Below are positions 22,215 to 32,475 of a stretch of DNA of 64,000 nucleotides, piece by piece. The notes below the pieces were generated by a model. The model searched no databases. It saw only the letters and a list, made by a program, of their open reading frames with translations, and was not told the origin of the DNA. Position 1 is the stretch's first letter. The number at the start of each line of letters is the position of its first letter. Both the position numbers and the translations under genes were made by a program. The stretch comes from Paraphoma chrysanthemicola (taxonomy: Eukaryota > Ascomycota > Dothideomycetes > Pleosporales > Phaeosphaeriaceae): assembly GCA_020744225.1 (NCBI GenBank), contig JAGMWG010000001.1:1116001-1180000 (forward strand). The letters are read 5' to 3'.

Positions 22215-23423
22215 TCATTCGCCAATGACATTGAGCATTTCTCTCAACACCTCATCATCAAGCTCCGGCATCTTTCGATCTTTGCCCCGCTTGCGTTCCC
22301 AAATCTCGTGTAGTTGTCGTCTGTTTGACTCCCAAGCTACCCATGCTGCAACTTGTAGACAGCTGTCAGTTATGTCGTCGAGTTTCTTCAGGTCTTTCTC
22401 TGCTACCGCGGGGAGGCCCTTTTCAACGACCTGGTCATCCGTTTCATATTTCTTCTTCCTTCGTGCCTTTGCTGCCGATATAGAGAGGGCATTGAGTGCT
22501 GTGGTCGCTCCGGGTCCAACTGTGAAGGAGAGGATAGGTGCTGTCGCTGGTGTCGAAGCCTTCGTAGATGGGGGCTTGGTAGCGAACCATGACCGAAGTA
22601 TGGCAATCTTTGCTTTCTTTTCCGCCTTGCTTCGGGGCTCCTTCTTCTTGATTTGATTGGCCTCCACTTCTAGCGCTTGGAAGGCGGCATCGTCCTGCCG
22701 TTCTGCTCCTGCTTTCGATTGTTGCCCAAGCCAGTATTGACCTACGCGCTTTGGATCCACTCCATGAACACCATACTGCTTGTGCATCGCTGCTCCCTTC
22801 ACTCCTCGAGACGTGCCGGACTGCTCGAGGTTCAGAGTATTCAGAATGGCCCATAACATGGCTTCCAGAGTATTGACACGAACGGTCCATTGTTGAATGG
22901 CAGCACTCCCGCCCGAACGCCACCTCTGTCGTTCAATAAGGATAATATCAGGCGAGACCTCCAAGATTGACTTGCGAAGAAAGGTATACGCAGTACGAGA
23001 CAAAACGGGGAGAGAGTATGGATCCTGCTCGTCTTCGGCATCTTCTACGCCATCCTGAACATGTAGGGAATTGCGCACTTCAGATTGGCGCTGATCCAGG
23101 TCATATTTCGCGTTCAAAAGATTGAGCTTGTCCCATCTAATGATATCCAACCTTGGGTTCATTGAGTCGTTTCCCGTGTACTCCACTTCTACATCGCAGA
23201 AAGCAAGATTCTTGATGCCCATATCAATGCTAATAATCCTAAATCCTTTTCCATATTGCTTCTGTGGGTCTTCTCTGGTACTGGAACGAAGTGCAAAGAG
23301 GTGTTGTGCCACTAGATCTCGTCTGAACCGAGCTTGGAGGACATCCTTGGTCCCAGACGATGCCGAGCCAATGCGCGCGAGAAGAGCCTGCAATGCCTTC
23401 GCTGTGACTGCACGTGGAGCCAT
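22215..23423 (-). CDS. cce1: mitochondrial Holliday-junction resolvase, Cce1/Ydc2 family
   Basis: Intronless, 402 residues. The N-terminus (VTAKALQALLARIGSASSGT, then KDVLQARF) looks like the SAP-like DNA-binding helix pair of Ydc2. The RNase H-like core starts at about residue 62 with RIISIDMGIKNLAFCDVEVE, whose Asp is the first catalytic acid. PDIILIERQRWRSGGSAAIQ carries the conserved Glu, and KLDDITDSCLQVAAWVAWES carries the C-terminal Asp pair. These enzymes resolve four-way junctions for mitochondrial DNA segregation. A basic stretch around KKKEPRSKAEKKAK is an insertion relative to yeast. All catalytic acids are present. It is divergent from the Zn2Cys6 gene. Confidence 0.9.
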   Translation of the reverse strand: MAPRAVTAKALQALLARIGSASSGTKDVLQARFRRDLVAQHLFALRSSTREDPQKQYGKGFRIISIDMGIKNLAFCDVEVEYTGNDSMNPRLDIIRWDKLNLLNAKYDLDQRQSEVRNSLHVQDGVEDAEDEQDPYSLPVLSRTAYTFLRKSILEVSPDIILIERQRWRSGGSAAIQQWTVRVNTLEAMLWAILNTLNLEQSGTSRGVKGAAMHKQYGVHGVDPKRVGQYWLGQQSKAGAERQDDAAFQALEVEANQIKKKEPRSKAEKKAKIAILRSWFATKPPSTKASTPATAPILSFTVGPGATTALNALSISAAKARRKKKYETDDQVVEKGLPAVAEKDLKKLDDITDSCLQVAAWVAWESNRRQLHEIWERKRGKDRKMPELDDEVLREMLNVIGE

Positions 23424-23865
23424 TAAATAAGTTGATGTCGCTAGCCCCTAGAATCAGGGCGGTAGATCAAGCTTGTGATGTTTCGATCGGAGAGCACGAG
23501 AGCAACTGCGAGGCATTCTATCCAACTACAACCCAGCCCAACGTCGAGTAGTTCATGCATCTGGGAATGACTGCATCTGAGTGTGACAGCCGGACAGATA
23601 AGAAGATGGCGCGAAGTAACAAAGCCAAGTATGGTGAGTCTGCAAACGAGGGTGGGAGGGCAGCATCGTGTAAACACTGCTGCGTGGATCTGTCACGTGA
23701 TACGCTAAATTAGCGCTCATGCTGAGCCTGAACCCTTGACATCAAGTTGCCTCTGTTACTCTACCAAATCAACTCCGTCTAATCTCTACACGCACAGAAT
23801 GTGGTGGCGCTTCCACCGTTCGAGCCCCTGTACCCGAGGTCAAGGATTCCGTACTCACAACCTAT
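23424..23865. other. divergent promoter, cce1 / Zn2Cys6 regulator
   Basis: 442 bases, no gene. I looked for the CGG-N7-CCG palindrome found at 27986-28106 and did not see it here. Confidence 0.4.
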
Positions 23866-26053
23866 ATGTCCAACCTGGCACAAGCGAAGCGCCGCCCGCA
23901 AAAAAGTGCGTTCTCATGTGAGTCATGCAGAAGGCGTAAGGTGAAATGCGATGCCGATCACCCGAGCTGCGATCGATGTCGGATCCGTGGCGACAAGTGT
24001 GTCTATAAGCTATCCCCCACTTTGTCGTACACGCACCGACTTGAGCAAAGGGTCAGACAGCTTGAGACCGCTCTTGCAGAGGCGAAGACATCCAGAAGTA
24101 ATGACAACGAGAGCGTCGATCTAGAAGTAAATCGTCAAGTCTCAGATGAGCAGCAGCCGTCGCATATATCGAGGACTCCTGGAGGTTCGAGACGCGTGGG
24201 TACAGATATGGCGCCTCTGCATGAATCTATCAGTCTATTTCAACTGCCTGGCAACATTTCAGTACAACCCGTACTTGAAAAGCAGACAGAGCAAGAATTC
24301 GAAGCCAGGAAAGGAGTTTTGACCAGCACAGCTTGGCGAGAACGAGCGTTTGAGAGGCTCACTGATACTCCGGAACCTTTTCGGTCTCTTCTTGACTCCC
24401 ATTTTTGCTGGATCCAGCCTATCTTCAACTTCGTTTATAGACCAGCCTTTACTCGGGATATGAAGGCAGGTGGACCCTACTTCTCGCAGGCCCTGTTCAA
24501 CACAATCCTGTCGCATTCTGTTCGATGGTGCCGCGCTGAACCAGGCATGGGTTTCTTGCTTGCGCCGTTCGACGATGGAAGAACCTTTTCAAAGGATGCG
24601 GTGCGCTATTTATTCGAGGATATTCAGCATGGACGCAGTAAAGTTCCGACAGTGCAGGCGCTCCTCCTGTTGAGTGCCCAGGAATGCGGCCGCGGGAATC
24701 GAACACAAGCTTGGCTGTACAGTGGCATGGCTTTTCGACTCATCGATGATATGGGTATTTGTGTTGATGATGAGAAGTACGCAAAAGCGGATCAACTCTC
24801 AGCCGAAGAAGTCGAAATCCGCAACCGCTTGTTCTGGAGCTGCTATTTATGGGACAAGATTATCTCGCTGTACTTCGGACGATCGCCTGCGATCCAGAAC
24901 TCAGAAATCAGTCCACCGAAATTGTTGAGTAAGTACGATCTTGTCATGTTGGATGGCTACTAAAAGATGATAGTGGATGACACGGCTGATCTCGACATCT
25001 GGACACCGCATGGTATTCCATTTTCGCATTATTCGCCGAAACAGGCCCACTCAGTATCCTGTTTTATACAAGTCTGCGGGCTTTCAGAAGTTCTCAACCA
25101 GATCCTCATCTATCTCTATAATCCGTCGCGGAATCTGGCGCCATCCCATGCCTACGAGTATGCCCTTGCAGCGGGCTCCAGGCTGCGTGACTGGTGGCGA
25201 GATCTGCCGGATCACCTCAGAATTGACTTGACATTGTCGGACTTAGAATGCCCGCCGAGTCATATTGTAACACTCAAGTAAGACAAGATGTGCAGTTGCG
25301 GGGCATCCACTTATTTCAGTGTGTAGTTGTCTCTACCATACCATCAACATCTTGCTGAATCGTGCCAAATTGAAACTCAGCCGTGAGCCAGAGTTAGCCG
25401 CGGCGATTGCGGAGCACAATCCTCTGATACAGTGCGTGTCATCAGCAACGTCAATCGTCGCACTATTCGCCCTGTATAGTGGTGCGTTCGGCGAGAGCCA
25501 TGTGGTCTTAGCATTGGCCTACAGTGTGTATACAGCAGGCTCTATTTTCTTGCTAGAGGCTCAGGCACTCGGCTATGCTGCACCAAGTACTCTTGAAAGG
25601 TTGGCGCTGTGTGTAGGCACTCTTAAGCGACTTCGCGAGACGAGCCCCGGTAAGTCTTCAGTGTACAGCTATTAGCGCTTCTAATTGAATGCCACAGTTT
25701 TGACCACAGCCTGTCACTTGATGTCGAGAGAGCTTGACTTGCTCGGCATACAGCTGCCGGAGCCGACAACATCCTCCACCACAGGCCTGCGGAACCAGCA
25801 ACTTGCGACGCGGTCGTTACAGTCCTTGTCCATGGACGAGCATGCTCCTCCTCCTCCGCCCATTACTAACCAGTCAACAACGGACCCATTAAGCAATTAT
25901 GAAGATACAATACTACTGGACCAACTTTACTTGGACCAGTCTGGAACTTCGATGCACTACAATTTGCTAGACATGCCTTTGGAGATGTTCGAAAACTTCT
26001 CGCGCATCGAGCCCATCAGCGTCATCATGGATCCGGGCGTCAATATGTATTGA
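23866..26053 (+). CDS. Zn2Cys6 transcription factor with fungal_trans domain
   Basis: Model join(23866..24928,24974..25277,25327..25649,25698..26053), 681 residues, three introns of 45-49 bases. The binuclear zinc cluster is at residues about 18-47 (CESCRRRKVKCDADHPSCDR then CRIRGDKC), followed by a linker and coiled coil (YTHRLEQRVRQLETALAEAK). The fungal-specific middle homology region spans roughly residues 170-480, with the usual GNRTQAWLYSGMAFRLIDDM motif and RNRLFWSCYLWDKIISLYFGR. The acidic, Gln/Ser/Pro-containing C-terminus may activate transcription. The adjacent permease and amidohydrolase share a promoter with three CGG-N7-CCG palindromes, the site type such proteins bind, so it is the best candidate regulator of that pair. 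Confidence 0.9.
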
Positions 26054-26206
26054 CTGTAGCACGATCTTTTAATTTCAAAGACGTCAACTATAAGCGCTAA
26101 GCTTCCGACAAGTGGTTCCAAACTATCATACACACTTCTACAATCTCGAAAAACTCTACAGATTGGAGGTTAAACCTGAATTCAATTCCGACCGGTACAA
26201 ACGGAG

Positions 26207-27815
26207 TCATGGGCTTGGAATCTCCTCTGTGCGCTCCATCGTACATTTCTCGAGTCCTTTCGCATCAGAGACACCCTGATATAGTCTCGAGGCATCCAAC
26301 TTGGACCTCCAGCATTTGTACCAAGGTGGCTCGAACAGCTGGAACATACACTCTAGGGGCACACCCTTGGTCTCCGGTGCCCACAGTCCAAGCACCACAA
26401 TCCCAACGGCACAAATGATCGCCCAAAATAGGTATGCGCCCCACTTATCGAGCGCCGCGAGCATCACAGGTGTCACTCGTACCACTGCGAATTGGCAAAA
26501 CCAATGCAGAGACATGGTGGTCGCGTAGGCAAAGCTACGGTTCTTGGTCGGAAAGATCTCAGCGCCGTAAATGTACGGTATCGTGCATAAGCCTATCGAC
26601 CAGCCAGTCGCGTAGACAAAGACGGAGGCAATGGCGGCGTCTGAAGCATGTCTATTTCCTGCGCCAATCGCGCCGAAATAGATCGCCATGTAGATATGTG
26701 TCGCGCCCTGGAGTGTGAGGCCGGCCAGGAAGCACCGCCTTCGGCCGATTCGGTCGATTAGGCCCCAGGCGAAGATCATGGTAACCACCAACTTGACGAC
26801 TCCGTACGCACCGGACGTTATGAGGGACGTTTGAGATCCGCGGATACCAGCATATTGGAATATGTCGCTGATGTAGTACGTGATGCCGTTGCCGCCAGTC
26901 CATTGGGCAATCAGATGCATGCTGATGGCGAGCAAGTAGCGACTGCGGAGTGTGGATATCGTGAAACATTCCTTCGCGGTGTCGATAATGGAGGCGCCTG
27001 TCATCTCGACCAAAACATTGGCTTCTAGCTCGACTCTCTCATATTCAATCACGATCGTTGGATCGTCTCGCGAAAGACCGCGCAATCGTGCGATGGCAAT
27101 CATGCATTCTTCGTGGCGATTCTTCGTCGCAAGCCATCGAGGGCTCTCTGGAATTATGAAGGATGCCAGGAACGCTGCGCCGACGGGGATCAAGGGGATC
27201 GCCTGAACGATCTGCCATTGCGATCGTCCTTGGGCCATGTTCTTGCTGACACCGTAGTTGATGAAGAAGCCCAAGGATAGGAAAGACAGAAGCACGACCA
27301 TGTACATGCTGACCACCATTCCTCTGGATTTTGTCGGCGCGATCTCTGATAAGAACAGCGGCGCGATCACCGTAAGGCCTCCAGCACCTAGTCCTCCCCA
27401 TATCCTTGCAAAGAGCATGAAGGCGAATATCCCGGATGAGAAGACCTGCATGAGGATGCCACTTGCCCAGATCAATATTGCGAGACGGTATGACCAGAGC
27501 CTTCCGATCTTGTCGTTGAGGAAGAACGCAATCAACGCACCAAACGCAGCCCCAAGCACGCCAAACGAACTGATGTTGGCAGTTCGGTTTGCGAGGCCAG
27601 TTGCGTTGTTGACCCAAAGAGACTTGTTGAGGCCGTAGTCATTCTTGAAAGCAGGCAGGGTGACACTGGCGGAGAAGCCACCTTCGTCGTAACCTGGGAC
27701 TATTCGTTAGTAAAGTAGTACTATACTTCTGATCAGTATGAATACCTTTTGGAATGCCACCAAAAGCCAACACGATAACTGCAAGCACGTAGGTTGGTGA
27801 TGCGATCAGTACCAT
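26207..27815 (-). CDS. MFS sugar/quinate-type permease
   Basis: Model complement(join(26207..27699,27746..27815)), 520 residues, one 46-base intron. Sugar-porter family of the major facilitator superfamily, twelve membrane helices. Signatures: GYDEGGFSASVTLPAF after helix 1, NDKIGRLWSYR in loop 2-3, PESPRWLATKNRHEE after helix 6, QWTGGNGITYYISDIFQYAG in helix 7, GLIDRIGRRRCF in loop 8-9 and APETKGVPLECMFQLF at the end. Substrate cannot be fixed; fungal relatives carry sugars or quinate-like acids. The first exon begins at the only ATG in frame (27815); a short upstream exon is possible. Its promoter is shared with the amidohydrolase. Confidence 0.88.
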
Positions 27816-27983
27816 GTTTGCAACTGGATGAATGTTGATGCTGATGCAAGATCCAGAGACCAAGATGATAGACACAAAGTGAAAGGACTACAGGATTTAT
27901 AGATTTCTCATGCTTCATTCGCGAGTCTGGGGTGTTGCTATCCGGGGTATGGAGAGGTGTTGTGGAGATACTTAGCGCAGATT

Positions 27984-28043
27984 CTCGGTCAACTTCCGTG
28001 GGGACCGCTGATCCCTTCTCTACCTAGCTCGGTCAACTTCCGT
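27984..28043 (+). repeat. 16-base direct repeat CTCGGTCAACTTCCGT, two copies
   Basis: Exact copies at 27984..27999 and 28028..28043, 44 bases apart start to start. Each contains CGG-TCAACTT-CCG. Confidence 0.85.
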
Positions 28044-28093
28044 ACGACTAGCAAGGTCACCAATGTTGTTTTTAAGTAACCATGTTCCGCGAT

Positions 28094-28106
28094 CGGATAT
28101 CATCCG
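28094..28106 (+). promoter_or_regulatory. third CGG-N7-CCG palindrome
   Basis: CGGATATCATCCG; same half-sites and spacing as the two repeat copies but a different spacer, which argues that the half-sites and spacing are what is conserved. Confidence 0.55.
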
Positions 28107-28332
28107 CTGGAAATTCAGTCTCAGAAAACACGATTGTTAACTCACGACGGTGCCATTGGTGGGACCGCTCACCTTATCTGCTGTGTGTGGGCCTTCGCCT
28201 TCGTTGGTCTTGTTGGACTGCCCCAGATGGCTACATTCATGCGCCGATATCCACAGAAAACCATTCAGTATATTTCCGCGACATCCTACCAAAAATTTGG
28301 GTAATTATACGTCTTTTCTCATTGTCGTCTTC

Positions 28333-29364
28333 ATGAAAATGTCTTTTCGCACGGTCGCTTTCACAACCGTCCTCAAAGATTGTATTCATCCAATACTTAT
28401 ACTTTTTCTAAGGCATACCCAGAAATACCTACAGCTCTTCCAGGCTTTAGCTCTCAGCCATGAGTCAACATCACAGAAACGAGCCCTCTCAATTGATACG
28501 CCCAATATTACGCAGCGTATGCCAAAACAAGCATGGGACTGCCACATGCACGTGACATCGCCTGACTACCCTCTTGCCCCAACGGCTGCCTATACGCCAT
28601 CTCTCCATAGCCTGCAGCATGCCATGAAATTCGAATCGAGCATCGGTGTGCCGAACATTGTCTTGGTGCAACCTTCCATCTACGGCAACGACAACTCGTG
28701 TCTGCTCGACGCACTCAAAGAAATCGGCCCCCGCCATGGCCGAGGCGTCGTCGGCATCGATCCCAATAGAATAGAACTTGCAACGCTCAAGGAATGGCAT
28801 GAACTCGGTGTTCGTGGCGTGCGTCTGAATCTCAAATCCAACAACACCCAGTTCACAGAGCAATCATTGCACGTCACTCTGAACCACTACGCAGCCGCGA
28901 TAAAGTCACTCAACTGGGTCCTCGAACTATTCATCGGCATGGAGGATATACCCCTGCTTGAGCGTGTTTCGGGAGACCTTGGTGTGAAATTGTGCATCGC
29001 ACATTTCGGCGCACCAACTCTCCCACCTGTAGAGAAAAGAACACATCCTATCAACCCTTACGCTCTGACCGGCTTTCAGTCGCTCGTCAATCTACTGCGT
29101 GGCGGGAATACATGGGTCAAATTCTCAGCCGCGTATCGCTTCGATGCAGACCCAGAAATGCGCGGTATTGAGGCCCTGGCGAAGGAGTTGTTGCAGGTCG
29201 CAGGGGACAGAATAGTTTTTGCGTCAGATTGGCCACACACGCGATTCGATGGACTTGATGTCAAGCCATTTGTTGATAAGTGCTTGCAGTGGACGGACGC
29301 GGAGGGGCTGTCGGAAGAGGTGTTTGTCAGGAATGCTAGCATGTTGTGGGATGTTGAGGGGTGA
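28333..29364 (+). CDS. amidohydrolase-2 family hydrolase, PDC-lactonase (LigI)-like
   Basis: 343 residues from the ATG at 28333; a shorter form from 28519 (281 residues, beginning MPKQAWDCHMHV) matches the usual family start, so the true start is uncertain. TIM-barrel amidohydrolase: metal-binding DCHMHV after strand 1, IVLVQPSIYG, GRGVVGIDPN, LGVRGVRLNL, CIAHFGAP and the diagnostic FASDWPHTRFDG near the C-terminus. Best-known relatives hydrolyse 2-pyrone-4,6-dicarboxylate in protocatechuate and lignin-fragment catabolism; fungal members are largely untested, so the substrate may be another cyclic ester or lactone. The extra N-terminus is hydrophobic and could be leader or simply 5' UTR. It is divergent from the MFS permease. 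Confidence 0.85.
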   Translation: MKMSFRTVAFTTVLKDCIHPILILFLRHTQKYLQLFQALALSHESTSQKRALSIDTPNITQRMPKQAWDCHMHVTSPDYPLAPTAAYTPSLHSLQHAMKFESSIGVPNIVLVQPSIYGNDNSCLLDALKEIGPRHGRGVVGIDPNRIELATLKEWHELGVRGVRLNLKSNNTQFTEQSLHVTLNHYAAAIKSLNWVLELFIGMEDIPLLERVSGDLGVKLCIAHFGAPTLPPVEKRTHPINPYALTGFQSLVNLLRGGNTWVKFSAAYRFDADPEMRGIEALAKELLQVAGDRIVFASDWPHTRFDGLDVKPFVDKCLQWTDAEGLSEEVFVRNASMLWDVEG

Positions 29365-29699
29365 AATGAACATCGAAGCAAATGCAAATGAAGATTCAAA
29401 TCTCCCAATAAGAAGCGATCAAGGAATTAGTTTCGTCTTGTGCGGTTGTTTTACGTGGTCCATCACATGAACACCGCCGCTCCATCCCGGCACCATGGCA
29501 AGCATTTTCACATGTCTCCACCCCCACTTCTCAATGACGCATCCGCACTTCTCATCCAGTCATATCTCCTCTGTCCTACTTTCTCCACCGAACCAAACAA
29601 GCTTCCACCGCCTTCTTCAAATCCGCACAGTCAGTGTGCCAACAATATAAACGTAACAATTTCAAAAATCGCTCAGAAGTCTCATATTTCCATCGACTG
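29365..29699. other. intergenic upstream of tRNA-Arg
   Basis: 335 bases; no gene. AATATAAA at 29645-29652 is a plausible upstream TATA-like element for the tRNA gene. Confidence 0.35.
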
Positions 29700-29801
29700 G
29701 TCTCAGTGGCGCAATGGTAGCGCGTTGGACTTCTACCACCATAACAGCCCCGCTGTGAAAAGGTCATCCAAAGGCTGCGGGTTCGAGCCCCGCCTGAGAT
29801 G
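29700..29801 (+). tRNA. tRNA-Arg (anticodon UCU) with 30-base intron
   Basis: Exons 29700..29735 and 29766..29801, mature length 72. Acceptor GTCTCAG pairs with CTGAGAT (one G-U at the end). D-arm GCGC-AATGGTA-GCGC; anticodon stem TTGGA/TCCAA; loop CTTCTA-A with T33 and anticodon TCT. T-arm GCGGG-TTCGAGC-CCCGC. The intron 29736..29765 lies between positions 37 and 38, the canonical eukaryotic site. Confidence 0.93.
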
Positions 29802-30425
29802 CATGAGTTCTTTTTGCGTTTTTGGAATTCTCGGGGGTGTTTTGCTGCTGTAGATGGACGGACGGATGGATGGGAATGTGGGTGATTTTTGTGCGGTGCG
29901 GGGAACTTCGGACTTCAAGTGCGGAGGCAACTTAAACATCTTGTAGCGTCTTAATGCCCAATCTGCAACAGTAATTGATATTATTTTGATTCCTATTTTT
30001 CATGAAGTTTGCCGCCATGGAGATACAAATTCACGGAGCGGACGAGACAAGTGTAGCACAGCTTGAAATCAGACTTCAGCGGCAAGGGCAGTTTGTCTTC
30101 AAGAAACAGCATGTCGATAGACACACAAAGCTTTTCTATTCCCACGTCGTTGCATAGACTGTAGCTGGATAGAAATACAAAGCACCTCCCGAGAGACCTG
30201 AGTGTCATCTGCCCTATCATCCCTCATAGCTCCTTGTGACAAGATAGCTCATAACCCAACATGACTTTTCGTGACCAAAGTATTACCCTTAACATCCCTG
30301 CTGATTTCAAAACGACTTGAAGTCATCCATAATACAAACGATAAACCACCACGCCTGAACAAAACCAAGGCGACACAACTCTATAATGCACGACCAGCCG
30401 GCTGGTCTCAGCATCAGAACATAAA
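29802..30425. other. intergenic, 624 bases
   Basis: Beyond the tRNA terminator I see no gene; the right end is the 3' region of the following minus-strand gene. Confidence 0.4.
29811..29815 (+). terminator. RNA polymerase III T-run after tRNA-Arg
   Basis: TTTTT ten bases past the discriminator base, with a second T5 run just after. Confidence 0.7.
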
Positions 30426-31988
30426 TCAAGGCTGGCGTTCGTTGAAGCTTTCAACACGATCAGCGAATGAGCGCGTCAAGCCAACGGACGCCCAGAAGTC
30501 GTCGCTCACATCTTCGCGGCGCGAGAGACGCTCGAGCAGCGAGCGTGCCTCACGAAGCTCCTGATCCAGGGGAGGCGAGTTCAAGGAGACCAGAGGCGGG
30601 ACCTCGTCGTCACTCGCTGGCCCAGGTCCGTCTAGAGGTCCGTCTAGGGGTCCGTCTAGCTGCTCCACTCGTGGGCCGTCAATCAGGCGATCGCGGCGGA
30701 GAGCTCGGTATGGGCTGCTCATCACTCCACGGAGGCTCCTTGGATGCGCTGAGCCGGAATTGTAGAAGCTGCGTACGTACGAGCTGGCATCGCGGGAGCG
30801 TTCCATTACTCTCTGAGAGTAGCGGTCGGCATCGCGGTTGGGGGGCTCGTCTGAAAAGTACGACGGTCGGCTTCTGCGGCGCAGGGTGATGGGGTTGTAG
30901 CGATGCCTGATGGCCTCGGCGGTGGGAGCTGTCTCGTCCTCCTCAGCCTCCGTGTCAGATGCGGTATCGTCTTCGGAGGTGTCGCAAGCACGCATGAACT
31001 GGTCGTGCGCGCCAGGCGACTGTCTTCGCGACGGTACTGTGAGATGTGTTCGTGAAGATGATGCAGACGTGTTGGAACTACCAGCTCGCGAGCTTGGATG
31101 CGAGTTGGAGAACGAGGCTGAAGCTGCGGCAGAGGCAAAGGACGATTCCGCGGTCGGTGCGACAGGATCGGGAACAACGGTGCTGAGGAAATTGTCCCAC
31201 TGCAGGTTCTCGTCGAAGGGGCTGAGGCTGCGGTCGCGATCGCCCAGGCCGTCGACAGTCGACGCCGGGCTCCACGACTCGCGCAGTGAGCTGGCGGGCA
31301 GCGGTCCATCGGCAATATTGCGGCGACCCATTCTGCGCAGCGGCGGGAACCCGACAGCGTTGTTGTCGCTGCTCTCATGCCCGTCTTCGATGGCTTCTCC
31401 GCGATCGCCTTCCCTTAGCGAAGGCTGTCGCGCGCCGGGGCTGTGTGATCGCGGTCGGGCAGAATCAGCTCTGTTGGTGTGGTATGTGTATTCAGTGGCG
31501 CGCATCGTCTCTCGCGCGTTCCCGCGCAAGACCTCGAGCTCAGCAGTGCGCGACGCGGCCGCTGGGGCAAAACCCGGGGTCAAGGCTGGGGTGGGGCGGT
31601 CGTTGTCCAGCGTGGCGCGCGTCGCATATGCGCGCATGTATCCATCCACGCGAGCCTGCGAACGACGGAAGCTGGCATCTTCGCGCTGGAGGCTCGGTGG
31701 GTCCCGTGCGACGTCGTTGCTGCGGAATGAGGACCTCGAAACTTCGGGGACAGGTGGCGGGGGCAGTCGCGTGCGGGTGTTGGAGGAGCGAGAGAGAACT
31801 CCAGGATGCGGCGGGAGGCGTGACGCGGAGACCAGAAAGTCCGTGTCAAAGGCACTTTGCGATCGCGGTGATCTCGTGGGTCTGATGCGCCGTCGAATAG
31901 GCGAGCGCTGCCCGGTCACGTCGGCGCGCAGCACGTCCTTGTCCTTCGCATCCTCTCTTTTGATGTTCCAGCCGATTGGGATGCCCAT
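30426..31988 (-). CDS. uncharacterised, mostly disordered fungal protein
   Basis: Intronless, 520 residues from the ATG at 31988. The frame stays open for about 140 codons upstream but has no ATG there and looks like 5' UTR. I do not recognise the family. What can be seen: a short N-terminal block (MGIPIGWNIKREDAKDKDVL); long stretches rich in Arg, Ser and Pro with RSPIRRRIRP-type motifs that suggest phosphorylation and nuclear or RNA-linked location; an acidic segment (SEDDTASDTEAEEDE); a tandem DGPL repeat near residue 450; and an ordered-looking C-terminal helix (DQELREARSLLERLSRRED) followed by DDFWASVGLTRSFADRV, the most gene-like part. Divergent from the folate synthase gene. Confidence 0.7.
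   Translation of the reverse strand: MGIPIGWNIKREDAKDKDVLRADVTGQRSPIRRRIRPTRSPRSQSAFDTDFLVSASRLPPHPGVLSRSSNTRTRLPPPPVPEVSRSSFRSNDVARDPPSLQREDASFRRSQARVDGYMRAYATRATLDNDRPTPALTPGFAPAAASRTAELEVLRGNARETMRATEYTYHTNRADSARPRSHSPGARQPSLREGDRGEAIEDGHESSDNNAVGFPPLRRMGRRNIADGPLPASSLRESWSPASTVDGLGDRDRSLSPFDENLQWDNFLSTVVPDPVAPTAESSFASAAASASFSNSHPSSRAGSSNTSASSSRTHLTVPSRRQSPGAHDQFMRACDTSEDDTASDTEAEEDETAPTAEAIRHRYNPITLRRRSRPSYFSDEPPNRDADRYSQRVMERSRDASSYVRSFYNSGSAHPRSLRGVMSSPYRALRRDRLIDGPRVEQLDGPLDGPLDGPGPASDDEVPPLVSLNSPPLDQELREARSLLERLSRREDVSDDFWASVGLTRSFADRVESFNERQP
30626..30662 (-). repeat. 12-base tandem repeat encoding DGPL
   Basis: Three near-identical GGTCCGTCTAGN-type units on the plus strand, read as repeated Leu-Asp-Gly-Pro in the minus-strand gene. 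Confidence 0.75.
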
Positions 31989-32475
31989 CGCGACCAAGTA
32001 CTGAGTGTGGAGATAGAGTGAGAGATGGAATGGGAAAGTGGTGGTGATGGGTACGCGCCCTGGGGAGGCGTTCAGAGGAGACGAACTAAGCCCCCGGAAT
32101 TGAGGCAACGGCGCTAGCCGCGAAGAAAGATGAGGCTGAAGCCTGGTGAGCAACTTGCTGACAGCAGCCGCGCTGCGAAGAAATAACTGAAGAAGTTGTT
32201 TGAGAAGCCACGGCGACTGTAGTGTAATAATATCCAGCTCTAAGGCTGCCTTCCTCCGCTCTTGCCTCGTCTTGAAGCGCACTTGACAACCATTGCGCAC
32301 GTCGGCAGGCGCGACTAGCGTAGTTGCCACTTCCGGCAAGGGCGTCCGCGCTCGCGCCTTCCCATCCAGTGCCCGTTTTGACTCACTGACACCTGCAGGA
32401 CCGAGTTTCAAAACGTCGATGCACGTCTGCCTAGGCCTTTCATTGCCTATGCTACGCTAGCGGCGATCGTCGGAC
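31989..32475. other. divergent promoter, disordered protein / folate synthase
   Basis: 487 bases. The minus-strand frame continues open through it without an ATG; otherwise no gene. Confidence 0.4.

Larger units (their letters stand above)
27816..28332. promoter_or_regulatory. divergent promoter of permease and amidohydrolase
   Basis: 517 bases between two start codons. It holds three CGG-N7-CCG palindromes (27986..27998, 28030..28042, 28094..28106) and a 16-base direct repeat. Their placement, 171 bases from the permease ATG and 227 from the amidohydrolase ATG, suits joint control by one zinc-cluster dimer. Confidence 0.6.

Noticed and set aside
24929..24970. Earlier acceptor (CTACTAAAAG) for intron 1 of the Zn2Cys6 gene
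   Set aside because: It brings a stop within five codons; the next AG (24972-24973) restores the conserved DDTADLDIWTPHG segment.
27816..27875. N-terminal extension of the MFS permease
   Set aside because: The open frame starts with GTG and encodes no typical leader; ATG at 27815 preferred, though a short upstream exon cannot be excluded.
31989..32411. Upstream extension of the 30426..31988 protein
   Set aside because: Frame is open but begins at TTG, with no ATG before 31988; taken as 5' UTR.
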